A stretch of 64,000 nucleotides of DNA from Akkermansia muciniphila (GTDB taxonomy: Bacteria; Verrucomicrobiota; Verrucomicrobiia; Limisphaerales; BJHT01): contig CAMAUZ010000001.1 in assembly GCA_945861535.1 (NCBI GenBank), positions 161,057-225,056 on the forward strand, given 5' to 3'. Position numbers and translations under genes: made by a program. Every line of letters begins with the position of its first letter. Within the stretch, counting starts at the first letter, position 1. Below, piece by piece: positions 17,128 through 25,412 of this stretch. The notes beneath the pieces were generated by a model. The model was given only the letters and a program-made list of their open reading frames with translations. It had not been told where the DNA came from and searched no databases.

Positions 17128-18282
17128 ATGTTCGATCCGACGCTACAATTGGCTGATTCGTTAGAATCGCTCCCTAATGATAAGCGGAGCGTCTTTGCGC
17201 GGCTGGTCGAAAACCAATTCAGCCAAGAGAGCGCCTTGGTTCTTTTTGATGAGGGAATTCAGGAGGAGACAAGGGGTGAAGTTCAGTGGCTAGAATCCGA
17301 AATGAGTCACGTCTTGCTTACTCGGTCTGGTAAGCTGGATTTGGAGTCGATCAGCCTTACCAAAAGGCCTCCAGTAATGGACATCTTGGCGTCCATTGCC
17401 AACCGGATCAATGCAACCAACTCTTACCAACTCCCAAGACCGAATGCGTTCGTGTTTAAGGAGCAGTTTTTGCGAGTAGTTGTGAAGATGGAAGGAAACC
17501 TTGTCACCGTGATGGCAATCGCCAACGCACAGATAAACCCACTGAGAAAGATTTGGCGGTATTTCAAGCAATCCAGAGCAGAGTCCATTATCCGGTCGAG
17601 TGAGCTTTATTTCTGCAGGGCAGATCTATTGACCGCAGACCCTTATGAGTGTCGTCTTCCCGTCAAGGTTGCCGAACGAACACGGAAGGCGCTTGAGTTT
17701 GTGTATCCCGGTAAAAGCGAAGGGTTCGTTCCGAGCTTCGAATTGCCTCGCAAGTCGTCTTACGTTTGCTGCTGGAGGATGCAGGAACACGAGTCGTATC
17801 TGGCTTGGAAGCATTATTGCCAACAGAAGGAGCAGGACGGGACTTCCGCGGAAGGTGGATTTGCGCTGCAAACGACTCAAAGACGGATGTTCCATCTTCA
17901 CGGAAAGTTAAGAACTTCCCACGATGTTTACTGCCGCCAAGTGGAATACCTTGACCACTGGAACGACGATCTTCCTTCACACGATATTGGAGAAGTAGTG
18001 TTCTGGAAAGCATACTGGTTTTCCGACGAGCGTGAGCTTCGCCTGGCGTTATTACGGCATTATCCGTGGTCAAGTTCACCTGATTGGAATCCTTCTCAAC
18101 TTCGCAAAGGTGAACCGGTGCATGTTGATCTTGAGGCGCTGGTTGAAACCATTGTCCTCAACCCGTTTGCGTCAAACTCACAACTAGAGCAACTCCGTAA
18201 GCTAATTGGAGAGCATCGCAGACAACTTGAAAGTCGTGTTCGCGAATCAGTGATACTTAGAAAGCCACCGTTGGAAGCGTGA
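17128..18282 (+). CDS. Hypothetical protein, DUF2971-like features
   Basis: 384 aa, starting 15 nt after cysI. No firm family. Seen: SELYFCRADLLTADPYE, then SSYVCCWRMQEHESYLAWKH, then GEVVFWKAYWFSDERELRLA. This order (a position where an entity is placed, a W..H region, and a late xSDExELRL) resembles the DUF2971 group often found in accessory and defence loci. There is no signal peptide or membrane helix. The DNA is clearly richer in A and T than the neighbouring cys genes and uses many codons they avoid, which suggests recent transfer. It sits at the start of a cluster of toxin-antitoxin-like genes. Confidence 0.65.
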   Translation: MFDPTLQLADSLESLPNDKRSVFARLVENQFSQESALVLFDEGIQEETRGEVQWLESEMSHVLLTRSGKLDLESISLTKRPPVMDILASIANRINATNSYQLPRPNAFVFKEQFLRVVVKMEGNLVTVMAIANAQINPLRKIWRYFKQSRAESIIRSSELYFCRADLLTADPYECRLPVKVAERTRKALEFVYPGKSEGFVPSFELPRKSSYVCCWRMQEHESYLAWKHYCQQKEQDGTSAEGGFALQTTQRRMFHLHGKLRTSHDVYCRQVEYLDHWNDDLPSHDIGEVVFWKAYWFSDERELRLALLRHYPWSSSPDWNPSQLRKGEPVHVDLEALVETIVLNPFASNSQLEQLRKLIGEHRRQLESRVRESVILRKPPLEA

Positions 18283-18342
18283 GCCACAGCACAAGCGAGG
18301 GAGTCTCGCTAAACTCAGAAGCCTCATTGCCCACCAAAACGC

Positions 18343-18576
18343 ATGAAAACTTCACTCGTTCTAACCAAGCGCTCCAGCCGTCTCCCCGTCTGCGTTGATC
18401 CCGAGGTGCGCGGCGGCGAGCCGTGCTTCACCGGCACGCGGGTTCCTGTGGGCAGCCTGTTCGTGAACCTCGCAGGCGGCGTGAGCCTCGACGAATATCT
18501 CGACGCCTTCCCCGCCGTGACGCGCGCCCAAGCCATCGCGGTGCTCGAATCCCCACGGAAGAAAGAGGCTTGGTAA
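18343..18576 (+). CDS. DUF433 family protein (orphan antitoxin-like)
   Basis: 77 aa. Seen: CVDPEVRGGEPCFTGTRVPV, then VSLDEYLDAFPAVTRAQAIAVL, which is the DUF433 helix-turn-helix pattern (G.P.i.GTRvpv ... sldeyLddfp.vtr.qa). Known: DUF433 proteins are usually antitoxins paired with DUF5615 PIN-like toxins. Here no toxin gene follows; the next genes encode a small acidic-basic protein and a nucleotidyltransferase. It resembles the paired DUF433 gene at 19266. It may be an orphan left after loss of its toxin. Confidence 0.8.
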   Translation: MKTSLVLTKRSSRLPVCVDPEVRGGEPCFTGTRVPVGSLFVNLAGGVSLDEYLDAFPAVTRAQAIAVLESPRKKEAW

Positions 18577-18618
18577 CTCGTTGAACCCCATTTTCAAAAC
18601 GCGCATTATCGCACCGCA

Positions 18619-18822
18619 ATGCCGAGAGTCATTCAACCGATCGTCACCCGCTACGCCTCGTTCGCCGAGGCCGAGGCGGCGGACCGCGCCTGGTGGCGGT
18701 CGCTCTCTCCGCTGGAGCGATTGCGGCAGCTCGAACTCGCCCGCCAATACGCCTATGGCCCCGACGCATCTAAGCGACGACTTCCGCGACTTCCTAATCT
18801 GTCTAAACGAAGCTGGCGTTGA
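18619..18822 (+). CDS. Small partner protein of nucleotidyltransferase module, copy 1
   Basis: 67 aa, not a named family that I know. Seen: YASFAEAEAADRAWWRSLSP, then LERLRQLELARQYAYGPDAS, then an Arg-rich tail. Homologous sequences occur at 27520-27735 and, with a stop codon, at 27922-28128. Its last 68 nt overlap the start of the nucleotidyltransferase gene in another reading frame, and exactly the same overlap is present in the other two copies. Because it always precedes a nucleotidyltransferase, a partner or antitoxin role is plausible but unproven. Confidence 0.7.
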   Translation: MPRVIQPIVTRYASFAEAEAADRAWWRSLSPLERLRQLELARQYAYGPDASKRRLPRLPNLSKRSWR

Positions 18823-19213
18823 ATACCTCATCGTGGGCGGGCACGCGGTGGCTTACTACGGCTACGTCCGCCCGACGCGCGACATCGACGTGTGGATTGC
18901 GGTTTCGCCCGACAACGCGGAGAAGTTGGTGCGGGCGGTGAACGCTTTTTTCGGGACGGCCTTGCAAGGGCTGGTCAAGGAATGGTTCCTCGATCACGAC
19001 AACGTGACGCGCTTTGGCGCGGTTCCTAACCTTATCGAAATCGTGCCGACAATCTCCGGCGGCAATTTTCAGGAAGCCTACGCACGCAAAGTTGTCGCAG
19101 AAATCGACGGGCAGAAGACGAATCTGATTTGCTTTCAGGATTTGATCGCCAACAAGCAGGCCAGCGGTCGTGCCAAAGACCTGGCCGATGTCGAAAACCT
19201 GCCTGAACCATGA
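18755..19213 (+). CDS. Nucleotidyltransferase, module copy 1 (DUF6036/AbiEii-like)
   Basis: 152 aa. Seen: FRDFLICLNEAGVEYLIVGG, then HAVAYYGYVRPTRDIDVWI. The GG(H) loop followed by the D-x-D pair (TRDIDVW) is the active-site signature of the nucleotidyltransferase superfamily. A later ISGGNF and KDLADVENL tail are typical of the small DUF6036-like branch. Start ATG 18755 lies inside the upstream small gene (68-nt overlap) and matches the starts in the two other copies. Known relatives include toxin components of abortive-infection and MNT-type systems. This copy keeps both catalytic aspartates and looks intact. Confidence 0.8.
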   Translation: MAPTHLSDDFRDFLICLNEAGVEYLIVGGHAVAYYGYVRPTRDIDVWIAVSPDNAEKLVRAVNAFFGTALQGLVKEWFLDHDNVTRFGAVPNLIEIVPTISGGNFQEAYARKVVAEIDGQKTNLICFQDLIANKQASGRAKDLADVENLPEP

Positions 19214-19265
19214 ACCCGGAGTACGAAGCCATGACAATCGGCACTCTGGCCCGTACCATTTGCCC

Positions 19266-19505
19266 ATGAACGAAGACGCGTTGCTCCCCAACGCCGAGCA
19301 GCCGCTGATCTGGATCAATCCGGGGCGGCGCAGCGGTGCGCCGTGCTTTTACAAGACACGCCTGCCCATCGACAGCCTGTTCGATAATCTCGAAGACGGC
19401 GTGAGCCTCGACGAGTGGCTGGACGCCTTCCCCGACATCACGCGCGTCCAGGCGCAGGCCGTGCTCGCACATGCCAAACACGCCATGCTGGCCGGGGCCA
19501 AATGA
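19266..19505 (+). CDS. DUF433 antitoxin of a DUF433/DUF5615 pair
   Basis: 79 aa. Seen: WINPGRRSGAPCFYKTRLPI, then GVSLDEWLDAFPDITRVQAQ, the DUF433 pattern of a small DNA-binding antitoxin. The ATG at 19266 gives the expected family length. Its stop overlaps the start of the next gene by 4 nt (ATGA), as is usual for type II antitoxin-toxin operons. It is inferred to neutralise and co-repress with the downstream PIN-like protein. Confidence 0.85.
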   Translation: MNEDALLPNAEQPLIWINPGRRSGAPCFYKTRLPIDSLFDNLEDGVSLDEWLDAFPDITRVQAQAVLAHAKHAMLAGAK

Positions 19506-19813
19506 AGGTGCGGTTCGATGTCAACATGCCGCGTCCGCGGCGCCGGGAGTTGCCCGGCCACGAAGTCGTGACCGCGCAGAAGATGGGCTGGGGCGAATTG
19601 GAGAACGGCGATCTGATCGACGCCGCCGAGAAGGCCGGCTTCGACGTGCTGGTTACGGCAGACCGCAACTTGCGCTACCAGCAAAACCTCCTCGGGCGAA
19701 GACTTGGCATCGTCGTGCTGCCGAGCAACAAGCTACGGGTGTTGAGAACCATTGCGCCGGACATTCGCCACACGCTCGATGCGTTGAGGCCGGGCGACTA
19801 TGTCGAGCTCTGA
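19502..19813 (+). CDS. DUF5615 PIN-like toxin
   Basis: 103 aa. Seen: VRFDVNMPRP (first acidic residue), the LPGHEVVTAQKMGWGELENG region, and FDVLVTADRNLRYQQNL with the later acidic residue. This is the DUF5615 PIN-like fold, a predicted RNase. It is translationally coupled to the DUF433 gene upstream (ATGA). The acidic positions appear present, so nothing suggests inactivation. The pair sits between cysI and the Rrf2 regulator and looks like an inserted stabilisation module. Confidence 0.85.
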   Translation: MKVRFDVNMPRPRRRELPGHEVVTAQKMGWGELENGDLIDAAEKAGFDVLVTADRNLRYQQNLLGRRLGIVVLPSNKLRVLRTIAPDIRHTLDALRPGDYVEL

Positions 19814-20017
19814 TCGCAAAGTTTCCTGCTCCCATGCCTCAAGACAGACCCTGCCGCAGCCTCGTCAAAGCAGGCTCCAGCGCCGGCCGGCGGCTGGTTG
19901 CCACAGCGCATTGAAGGTACTGCTCGATCAATGCGATTTCAAATCGCCGCGGTCGGCGTGAGAACAAGGCGTTTCCATCACCCCATCACGCGGTGGCAAA
20001 GGCGGCGCAGCCGGTGC

Positions 20018-20482
20018 TCAGATCGCATAGTCTAGGATGTTCGCCTGCACGCCCTGCAGCAGCTTCACGCGTTCGCACAACTGCGCCAGCGTCACGTTTT
20101 CCAGAATTTTCACCACGGCTTCCCGCACTTCCTTCATCACGCTGCGGATGCCGCATTTCGCCTCGTCGGGGCACGAACATTTCTCGTAAAACCGTTCGCT
20201 CACGCAGCTCACCGGAGCCAGCGCGCCGTCCATGTGGCGGATGACGGTCGCGAGCGTGACCTCGTGCGGCGGGCGGGCGAGCCGATAGCCGCCCGTCACG
20301 CCGCGCCTGCTCGTCACCACACCCGCCGACTTCAGGTCGTTGAGGATTTGTTCCAGGAAGCGCTTGGGAATGTTCTGCTGCTCGGAAATCGCCTGGATGC
20401 GGAGGACGGCGTCGGCGGAGTAGCTGAGGCCCAGCACCACCAGCGCGCGCAGCGCGTATTCGCCACGAACGGTTAGTTTCAT
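20018..20482 (-). CDS. Rrf2 family transcriptional regulator
   Basis: 154 aa. Seen: MKLTVRGEYALRALVVLGLS, a winged-helix region with IPKRFLEQILNDLKSAGVV and SRRGVTGGYRLARPP (the Rrf2 signature), then cysteines 93, 102, 104 and 110 in CVSERFYEKCSCPDEAKC. Known: Rrf2 proteins bind DNA and many sense iron-sulfur, nitric oxide or cysteine status; CymR-type members control sulfur assimilation. The four clustered cysteines could hold a cluster. It is divergent from the YezD-like gene and the sulfate transport genes, so control of the cys genes is a fair inference. Confidence 0.9.
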   Translation of the reverse strand: MKLTVRGEYALRALVVLGLSYSADAVLRIQAISEQQNIPKRFLEQILNDLKSAGVVTSRRGVTGGYRLARPPHEVTLATVIRHMDGALAPVSCVSERFYEKCSCPDEAKCGIRSVMKEVREAVVKILENVTLAQLCERVKLLQGVQANILDYAI

Positions 20483-20580
20483 GGCGGGAGCCTAGAATCC
20501 CCACTGAAACAATCAAGTTTAAGTATTTCACGGAGGGAATCGCCTAAATCGCCAAATAAAAACGGCCTGAAAAGATTTTT

Positions 20581-20619
20581 CTAAATCTCTATTGATTTAG
20601 TAGAGTATAGGAGTAAAAC
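20581..20619. promoter_or_regulatory. Inverted repeat overlapping a probable promoter
   Basis: CTAAATC (20581-20587) and GATTTAG (20594-20600) form a perfect 7-bp dyad with a 6-bp spacer. It overlaps a possible -35 (TTGATT, 20592-20597), which is 16 nt ahead of a -10-like TAAAAC (20614-20619). It lies between the divergent Rrf2 and YezD-like genes, which is where an autoregulating repressor would bind. The sequence is visible; its binding is inferred. Confidence 0.5.
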
Positions 20620-20647
20620 TGTCTGCGTTACGAAACAACAACGTCGA

Positions 20648-20830
20648 ATGAACAGCGCGAACCACAACGAAAAATCCCAGCCGCCGGAGTGGCTGGCCAT
20701 CGTGGTCCAGCAGGTGGAATCGGTCCGCTTCGGGGTCGTGCAAGTCGTGATCCACGAGCACCGCGTCGTGCAGATCGAACGGACGGAGAAGGTGCGCTTC
20801 GACCACCCGGAGAAGCTCCGGGAGAAATGA
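20648..20830 (+). CDS. YezD family protein (DUF2292)
   Basis: 60 aa. Seen: WLAIVVQQVESVRFGVVQVV, then HEHRVVQIERTEKVRFD. The pattern (W...I...v..v.yG.v.i.vhdgkvvqIe..eK.R) is that of the small DUF2292/YezD family. Its biochemical role is not established, but it is commonly found beside sulfate-assimilation genes, as here, directly after an Rrf2 gene and a promoter-like palindrome. Confidence 0.85.
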   Translation: MNSANHNEKSQPPEWLAIVVQQVESVRFGVVQVVIHEHRVVQIERTEKVRFDHPEKLREK

Positions 20831-20926
20831 TTTTGCCCACCCGGCGACGGGCGGCTTAAACCAAAAACAAAAACCAGAAGACCGACCGTCACCCCGGAGG
20901 TTGCCTAAGAATGAAAACAAAGCTGA

Positions 20927-22447
20927 ATGAACCGCACTTGGATCCTCGTGATTTCCGCGACAGCCCTCCACTTGGCGACGCTCCACCCCAGTTCCGGACA
21001 AGCCCCAAGCACTGAGGTGTCTTCCAATCCCACAACCGCTGTGAACCCGGCTGGACGGCCGCCTGAGCCGCCCAAGTCCTACTATCGGGATGCCCGGAGT
21101 TACAGCACCCAGCGCGATCCAGATCCGCCTCGGTATGTCCGCGAACTCAGCAAATCTGGTGTGGGCGCGTTCAAGGAACTGACCTGGCTGGACGTGGGGC
21201 TGGACTATCGGTTCCGCTACGAATACCGGCAGGACGACCTCCGGCGCAACCAACTCGGGATCGACCAGCCCCTGCTGCTCCGCACCCGCGCCTATCTCGG
21301 CATCAAGGAAATCGCGGACCCGTTCCGCTTCGCCTTCGAGCTGACGGATTCGCGGCGCTACAACAGCGGATTTGTCCGCGACAACCGTGATGTGAACGAG
21401 TTCGAGCCCACCATGTTGTATGCGGAGCTTTATCTCGCCTCCCTGTTGGGTCACGACCGCCTGGGCAACCCACGGCCGTTAAGCGTGCGGGCGGGGCGTA
21501 TGAACTTCGAGTTTCTGGACCGTCGGCTCTTGGGCAACAACCAGTGGCGCAACACACCGAACACCTTTGACGGCTTCCGTGCGGCCTTGGGCCGCCCAGA
21601 GAATGACTGGCAGTTGGACCTGCTGGCAGTGCAGCCCAACCTGCGGCTGAAATACAACGTGGACGAACCCACCGAGGGCCAGTGGATTTACGGTGCCATC
21701 GGACATTGGCGCGGCTGGTCCGACAGCATCACCCTGGAGCCTTACTACCTGATGCTGCGGCAGGCCGCCACCGGACCTACGCCGAACCAGCCCGCAGCCC
21801 AGTTGGAGCGCGAGGTTCACTCCCTGGCTCTGCGCGGTCATGGCCGGGTGGGCCAGACGGCGTTTGATTACGACTTCGATACGGTTTACCAGTTCGGCTA
21901 TCAAAACACCGCGACCGGCTCCCAATCCACGCGTGCCTTCGGCCTAACCAGCGAGGTGGGTTACACGTTCACGCACGCCTGGAAGCCTCGGTTGAGTGCC
22001 TTCTACGGTTACGCCACCGGGGACCGCGACCCCACTGACAATCAGAACCAGCGCTTTGAGCGTTTCTATGGATTCGCCCGCCCATGGTCGGCGAACGACT
22101 ACATCGTGTGGGAAAACATCAGCACCCCCAAGGTCCGCCTTGATTTCCAGCCCCACAAGAAAGTGAGCGTGGATGCCGGCCATAGCTTCTACTGGCTGGC
22201 CAGCGGCACTGATCGCTTAAACAACCTCCGGGCCACGGGCGGCACCGACACCGCCCATCGCGACCGGGCCGGTCGCAGCGGCACCTACATCGGCCACGAA
22301 TTTGACATTCGTTTCCGGCATCAAGTCACCAGCAAGGCGGAAGTCACGGTAGGCTATTCGCACTTCTTCGCTGGCGGCTTCACCCGCAGCGCGGGCCATC
22401 GAGACTCAGACTTCTTCTATCTCGAAATCCTCGTGAACGCATTCTGA
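20927..22447 (+). CDS. Alginate-export-type outer-membrane porin
   Basis: 506 aa. Seen: a signal peptide ([20 protein letters not shown]... ending SGQA), a Pro-rich spacer, and then beta-barrel style alternation rich in aromatic residues ([60 protein letters not shown]) ending [11 protein letters not shown] with a terminal Phe. This fits the alginate-export (Alginate_exp) family of outer-membrane channels. Its position ahead of sbp suggests uptake of a sulfur compound rather than alginate export. A good Shine-Dalgarno (GGAGG, 20896-20900) fits a 34-codon overlapping frame starting at 20911 better than this start, so translation may be coupled through it. Confidence 0.8.
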   Translation: MNRTWILVISATALHLATLHPSSGQAPSTEVSSNPTTAVNPAGRPPEPPKSYYRDARSYSTQRDPDPPRYVRELSKSGVGAFKELTWLDVGLDYRFRYEYRQDDLRRNQLGIDQPLLLRTRAYLGIKEIADPFRFAFELTDSRRYNSGFVRDNRDVNEFEPTMLYAELYLASLLGHDRLGNPRPLSVRAGRMNFEFLDRRLLGNNQWRNTPNTFDGFRAALGRPENDWQLDLLAVQPNLRLKYNVDEPTEGQWIYGAIGHWRGWSDSITLEPYYLMLRQAATGPTPNQPAAQLEREVHSLALRGHGRVGQTAFDYDFDTVYQFGYQNTATGSQSTRAFGLTSEVGYTFTHAWKPRLSAFYGYATGDRDPTDNQNQRFERFYGFARPWSANDYIVWENISTPKVRLDFQPHKKVSVDAGHSFYWLASGTDRLNNLRATGGTDTAHRDRAGRSGTYIGHEFDIRFRHQVTSKAEVTVGYSHFFAGGFTRSAGHRDSDFFYLEILVNAF

Positions 22448-22509
22448 TGACGCGCCAACCATTCCCAATCCCAGCCACGCTGAACCGGTCCCACTGGAAT
22501 CCATCGCCC

Positions 22510-23514
22510 ATGAAATCATCACTCCCCCATCTGCTGTCCGCCGCGCTGACACTGGCAATCGCCTTCACCGCGTCCGCCAAGGACATCAAGCTCCTCAACG
22601 TCTCCTACGACCCGACTCGCGAGTTGTATCAGGAGTTCAACACGGCCTTCGCCAAACACTGGCTGGCCAGGATCGGCGACAAGGTCACGGTCCAGCAGTC
22701 GCACGGCGGCTCCGGCAAGCAGGCCCGCAGCGTGATTGACGGCCTCGAAGCCGATGTCGTCACGCTCGCGCTGGCCTACGACGTGGACGCCATCGCGGAG
22801 AAGGGCCGCCTGCTGCCCGCCGACTGGCAGAAGCGCCTCCCGCAGAACAGTTCGCCCTACACCAGCACGATTGTCTTCCTCGTGCGCAAGGGAAACCCCA
22901 AGGGCATCAAGGACTGGAACGACCTCGTGAAACCCGGCATCGGCATCATCCCGGCGAACCCGAAGACCTCCGGCGCGGCGCGCTGGACGTATCTCGCGGC
23001 GTGGGGCTACGCGCTGAAGCAGAACAACGGCGACGAGGGCAAGGCGAAGGAGTTCGTCGCGAAGTTCTACAAGAACGTGCCCGTGTTCGACACCGGCGCG
23101 CGCGGCGCGACGACCACGTTCATCCAGCGCGGCATCGGCGACGTGCTCGTGGGCTGGGAGAACGAGGCTTTTCTCGCGCTCAAGGAACAGTTTTCGGGCG
23201 GCTTTGAACTGGTCGTGCCCTCCGTCAGCATCCTCGCCGAGCCGCCCGTGACTCTCGTGGACAAGGTCGCGAAACGGCGCGGCACCACCGACGTGGCGAA
23301 GGGCTACCTCGACTATCTCTACTCGGACGAAGGCCAGGAAATCGCCGCGCGCAACTACTACCGTCCGCGCTCCGCCGCCGTGGCGGCCAAGTTCGCCGAC
23401 AAGTTCCCGAAGCTGCAACTGTTCACCATCGATGAAGTCTTCGGCGGCTGGCAGAAAGCGACCAAGACGCACTTCGCCGATGGCGGCACCTTCGACCAAA
23501 TCCAGCGCAAGTAA
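22510..23514 (+). CDS. sbp: Sulfate ABC transporter periplasmic binding protein
   Basis: 334 aa, typical for Sbp/CysP (about 330). Seen: signal peptide [20 protein letters not shown].. ending [44 protein letters not shown], which carries the Sbp sulfate-binding loop; [20 protein letters not shown]; and [10 protein letters not shown]. It captures sulfate in the periplasm for CysTWA. An ATG at 22447 overlaps the porin stop codon, but the signal peptide argues for 22510. Confidence 0.92.
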   Translation: MKSSLPHLLSAALTLAIAFTASAKDIKLLNVSYDPTRELYQEFNTAFAKHWLARIGDKVTVQQSHGGSGKQARSVIDGLEADVVTLALAYDVDAIAEKGRLLPADWQKRLPQNSSPYTSTIVFLVRKGNPKGIKDWNDLVKPGIGIIPANPKTSGAARWTYLAAWGYALKQNNGDEGKAKEFVAKFYKNVPVFDTGARGATTTFIQRGIGDVLVGWENEAFLALKEQFSGGFELVVPSVSILAEPPVTLVDKVAKRRGTTDVAKGYLDYLYSDEGQEIAARNYYRPRSAAVAAKFADKFPKLQLFTIDEVFGGWQKATKTHFADGGTFDQIQRK

Positions 23515-23576
23515 TTTGGTTCCACCCGGCGGCGGCCAGCGTGCCTTCCAGCCGTCGCCCCAACTGCAAAAATCCA

Positions 23577-24407
23577 ATGAAAACCACACTTCTGAAAAAC
23601 CACTCCGTCACGGTCGCGAGCCCGCTTCCCGAACGGCGGTCCATGGACCGGCTGCTGGCGCCGCTGGACCAGTTGGCGGAAAATTCCAGCCATCTCCTCA
23701 GCAGGTCGCTCGGCCAGTTTGAAAACCACGGGCACACTTACAGCCTGCCGCGGTACCTGTATCTCGGCCCCAAAGGCGGCGGCGACACCATCCGCATTGG
23801 CATCTTTGCCGCCATTCACGGCGACGAACCGGAAGGGGCGCTGGCGCTCACACGCTTTGTGGCGGCGCTCGAACGGAATCCGGAAATCGCCAAGGGCTTT
23901 GCTCTGTTCCTCTACCCTATCTGCAACCCGACCGGTTTTGAGGACAACACCCGCCGTTCACGCAGTGGGAAGGATCTGAATCACGAGTTTTGGAAGCAAT
24001 CGAGCGAGCCTGAAGTCAGCTTTCTCGAAGCGGAAATCTGCCTGCACGCCTTCGATGGCATCATCACGCTGCACAGCGACGACACGAGCGATGGGCTGTA
24101 CGGTTTCGTCAACGGAGCGGTCCTGTCCGAGAATTTGATCGAGCCGGCCCTGCGCGAAGCCGAACAGTTTCTCCCGCGCAACCAACGCCGGGTCATTGAC
24201 GGATTTTCGGCGCACCGCGGCATCATCACCTTGGGCTATCCAGGGGTGTTGCAGGCGGTGCCCGGCGTGTCGCGGCCGCCATTTGCAATCACCCTCGAGA
24301 CCCCGCAAAAAGCGCCGCTGCACCGGCAGGTCGAGGCGTTTTCCAGCGCGTTGCAGACCATTCTGGTCGAATACCGTTATCTCCTCGCCATCGCGCAAAA
24401 CATCTAG
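23577..24407 (+). CDS. Succinylglutamate desuccinylase/aspartoacylase-like zinc hydrolase
   Basis: 276 aa. Seen: IGIFAAIHGDEPEGALAL (the HxxE zinc motif of M14 enzymes), PICNPTGFEDNTRRSRSGKD with the Arg-rich substrate loop and LNHEF, and DGIITLHSDDT, which holds the later zinc His. This matches the AstE/ASPA branch, which removes acyl groups from amino acids. There is no signal peptide from the ATG at 23577. Its place between sbp and cysT is unusual; I know of no such component in standard sulfate transporters. It might hydrolyse an acylated sulfur amino acid or related amide, but this is only context. Confidence 0.8.
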   Translation: MKTTLLKNHSVTVASPLPERRSMDRLLAPLDQLAENSSHLLSRSLGQFENHGHTYSLPRYLYLGPKGGGDTIRIGIFAAIHGDEPEGALALTRFVAALERNPEIAKGFALFLYPICNPTGFEDNTRRSRSGKDLNHEFWKQSSEPEVSFLEAEICLHAFDGIITLHSDDTSDGLYGFVNGAVLSENLIEPALREAEQFLPRNQRRVIDGFSAHRGIITLGYPGVLQAVPGVSRPPFAITLETPQKAPLHRQVEAFSSALQTILVEYRYLLAIAQNI

Positions 24408-24586
24408 CCCTCCACCCCGTTCCCCCATGGCCCACCAACGCAGGTTCCTGTGATGCCAATGACCACTCACCCGAACCATGAAGACGCGAATCGGATTCCG
24501 CACCCCGCCACCCGCCTCCACCATGGCAACGGCGGATTCTAAGATTGTTCCCAACCAAGTGCGCGAGCTAACCTCACTCCTTGCGA

Positions 24587-25411
24587 ATGGCTGAGAAACA
24601 ATTCCGGGTCCTGCCCGGGTTCGGACTGACGATGGGCTTCACGCTCTTTTACCTGAGCGTGCTCGTCCTCGTGCCCATCGCCGGGCTGTTCCTCAAGGTG
24701 CTCAACCTCTCGTGGGCGGACTTCTGGAAACTCGCCACCACGGACCGCGCGCTCGCCGCCTACCAGCTCACGTTCGGCGCGTCGCTCGCCGCCGCCGTCA
24801 TCAATGCGGTGTTCGGTACGCTGCTGGCGTGGGTGCTCGTGCGCTACAACTTCCCAGGCCGGCGCTTTATTGACGCGCTCGTGGACTTCCCCTTCGCGCT
24901 GCCCACGGCGGTCGCGGGCCTGACACTGGCGAGTCTGTTTGCGGAGAACGGCTGGCTCGGGAAATTCCTCGTGCCGCTGGGCATCAAGGGCGCGTTCACG
25001 CCGCTGGGCGTGGTCATCGCGCTCACGTTTGTCGGGATGCCGTTTGTCGTCCGCACGCTGCAACCGGTGCTCGAACACCTCGACCGTGATGTCGAGGAAG
25101 CCGCCGCAACCCTCGGCGCCGGACGCCTGCGCACCTTCCTCAGCGTGATCGCGCCGACGCTGCTGCCGCCCGTGATGACGGGCTTCGCGCTCGCCTTCGC
25201 GCGGGCCATCGGCGAATACGGCTCCATCGTTTTCATCTCCGGCAACCTGCCGATGAAGACGGAGATCGCTCCCTATCTCATCGTCATCCGGCTGGAGGAA
25301 TACGACTACCTCGGCGCGATGGCGCTCGCCGTGGTGCTGCTCGTCATCTCCTTCGCCCTGCTCGCCGTCATCAACTTGCTCGAACAGTGGGCCAACCGTT
25401 TCTCGCGCTGA
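24587..25411 (+). CDS. cysT: Sulfate ABC transporter permease CysT
   Basis: 274 aa with six membrane helices. Seen: LPGFGLTMGFTLFYLSVLVL at the start, FPFALPTAVAGLTLASLF (a conserved CysT stretch), and the EAA loop EEAAATLGAGRLRTFLSVIA that contacts the ATPase. It forms the channel together with CysW. CysW begins 1 nt after its stop, indicating one operon. ATG 24587 is preferred over a TTG at 24581. Confidence 0.92.
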   Translation: MAEKQFRVLPGFGLTMGFTLFYLSVLVLVPIAGLFLKVLNLSWADFWKLATTDRALAAYQLTFGASLAAAVINAVFGTLLAWVLVRYNFPGRRFIDALVDFPFALPTAVAGLTLASLFAENGWLGKFLVPLGIKGAFTPLGVVIALTFVGMPFVVRTLQPVLEHLDRDVEEAAATLGAGRLRTFLSVIAPTLLPPVMTGFALAFARAIGEYGSIVFISGNLPMKTEIAPYLIVIRLEEYDYLGAMALAVVLLVISFALLAVINLLEQWANRFSR

Positions 25412-25412
25412 C

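Noticed and set aside
24478..24594. 38-codon frame overlapping the cysT start
   Set aside because: MKTRIGFRTPPPASTMATAD and its end at the cysT start would suit a leader peptide, but no homologue or ribosome site supports it.
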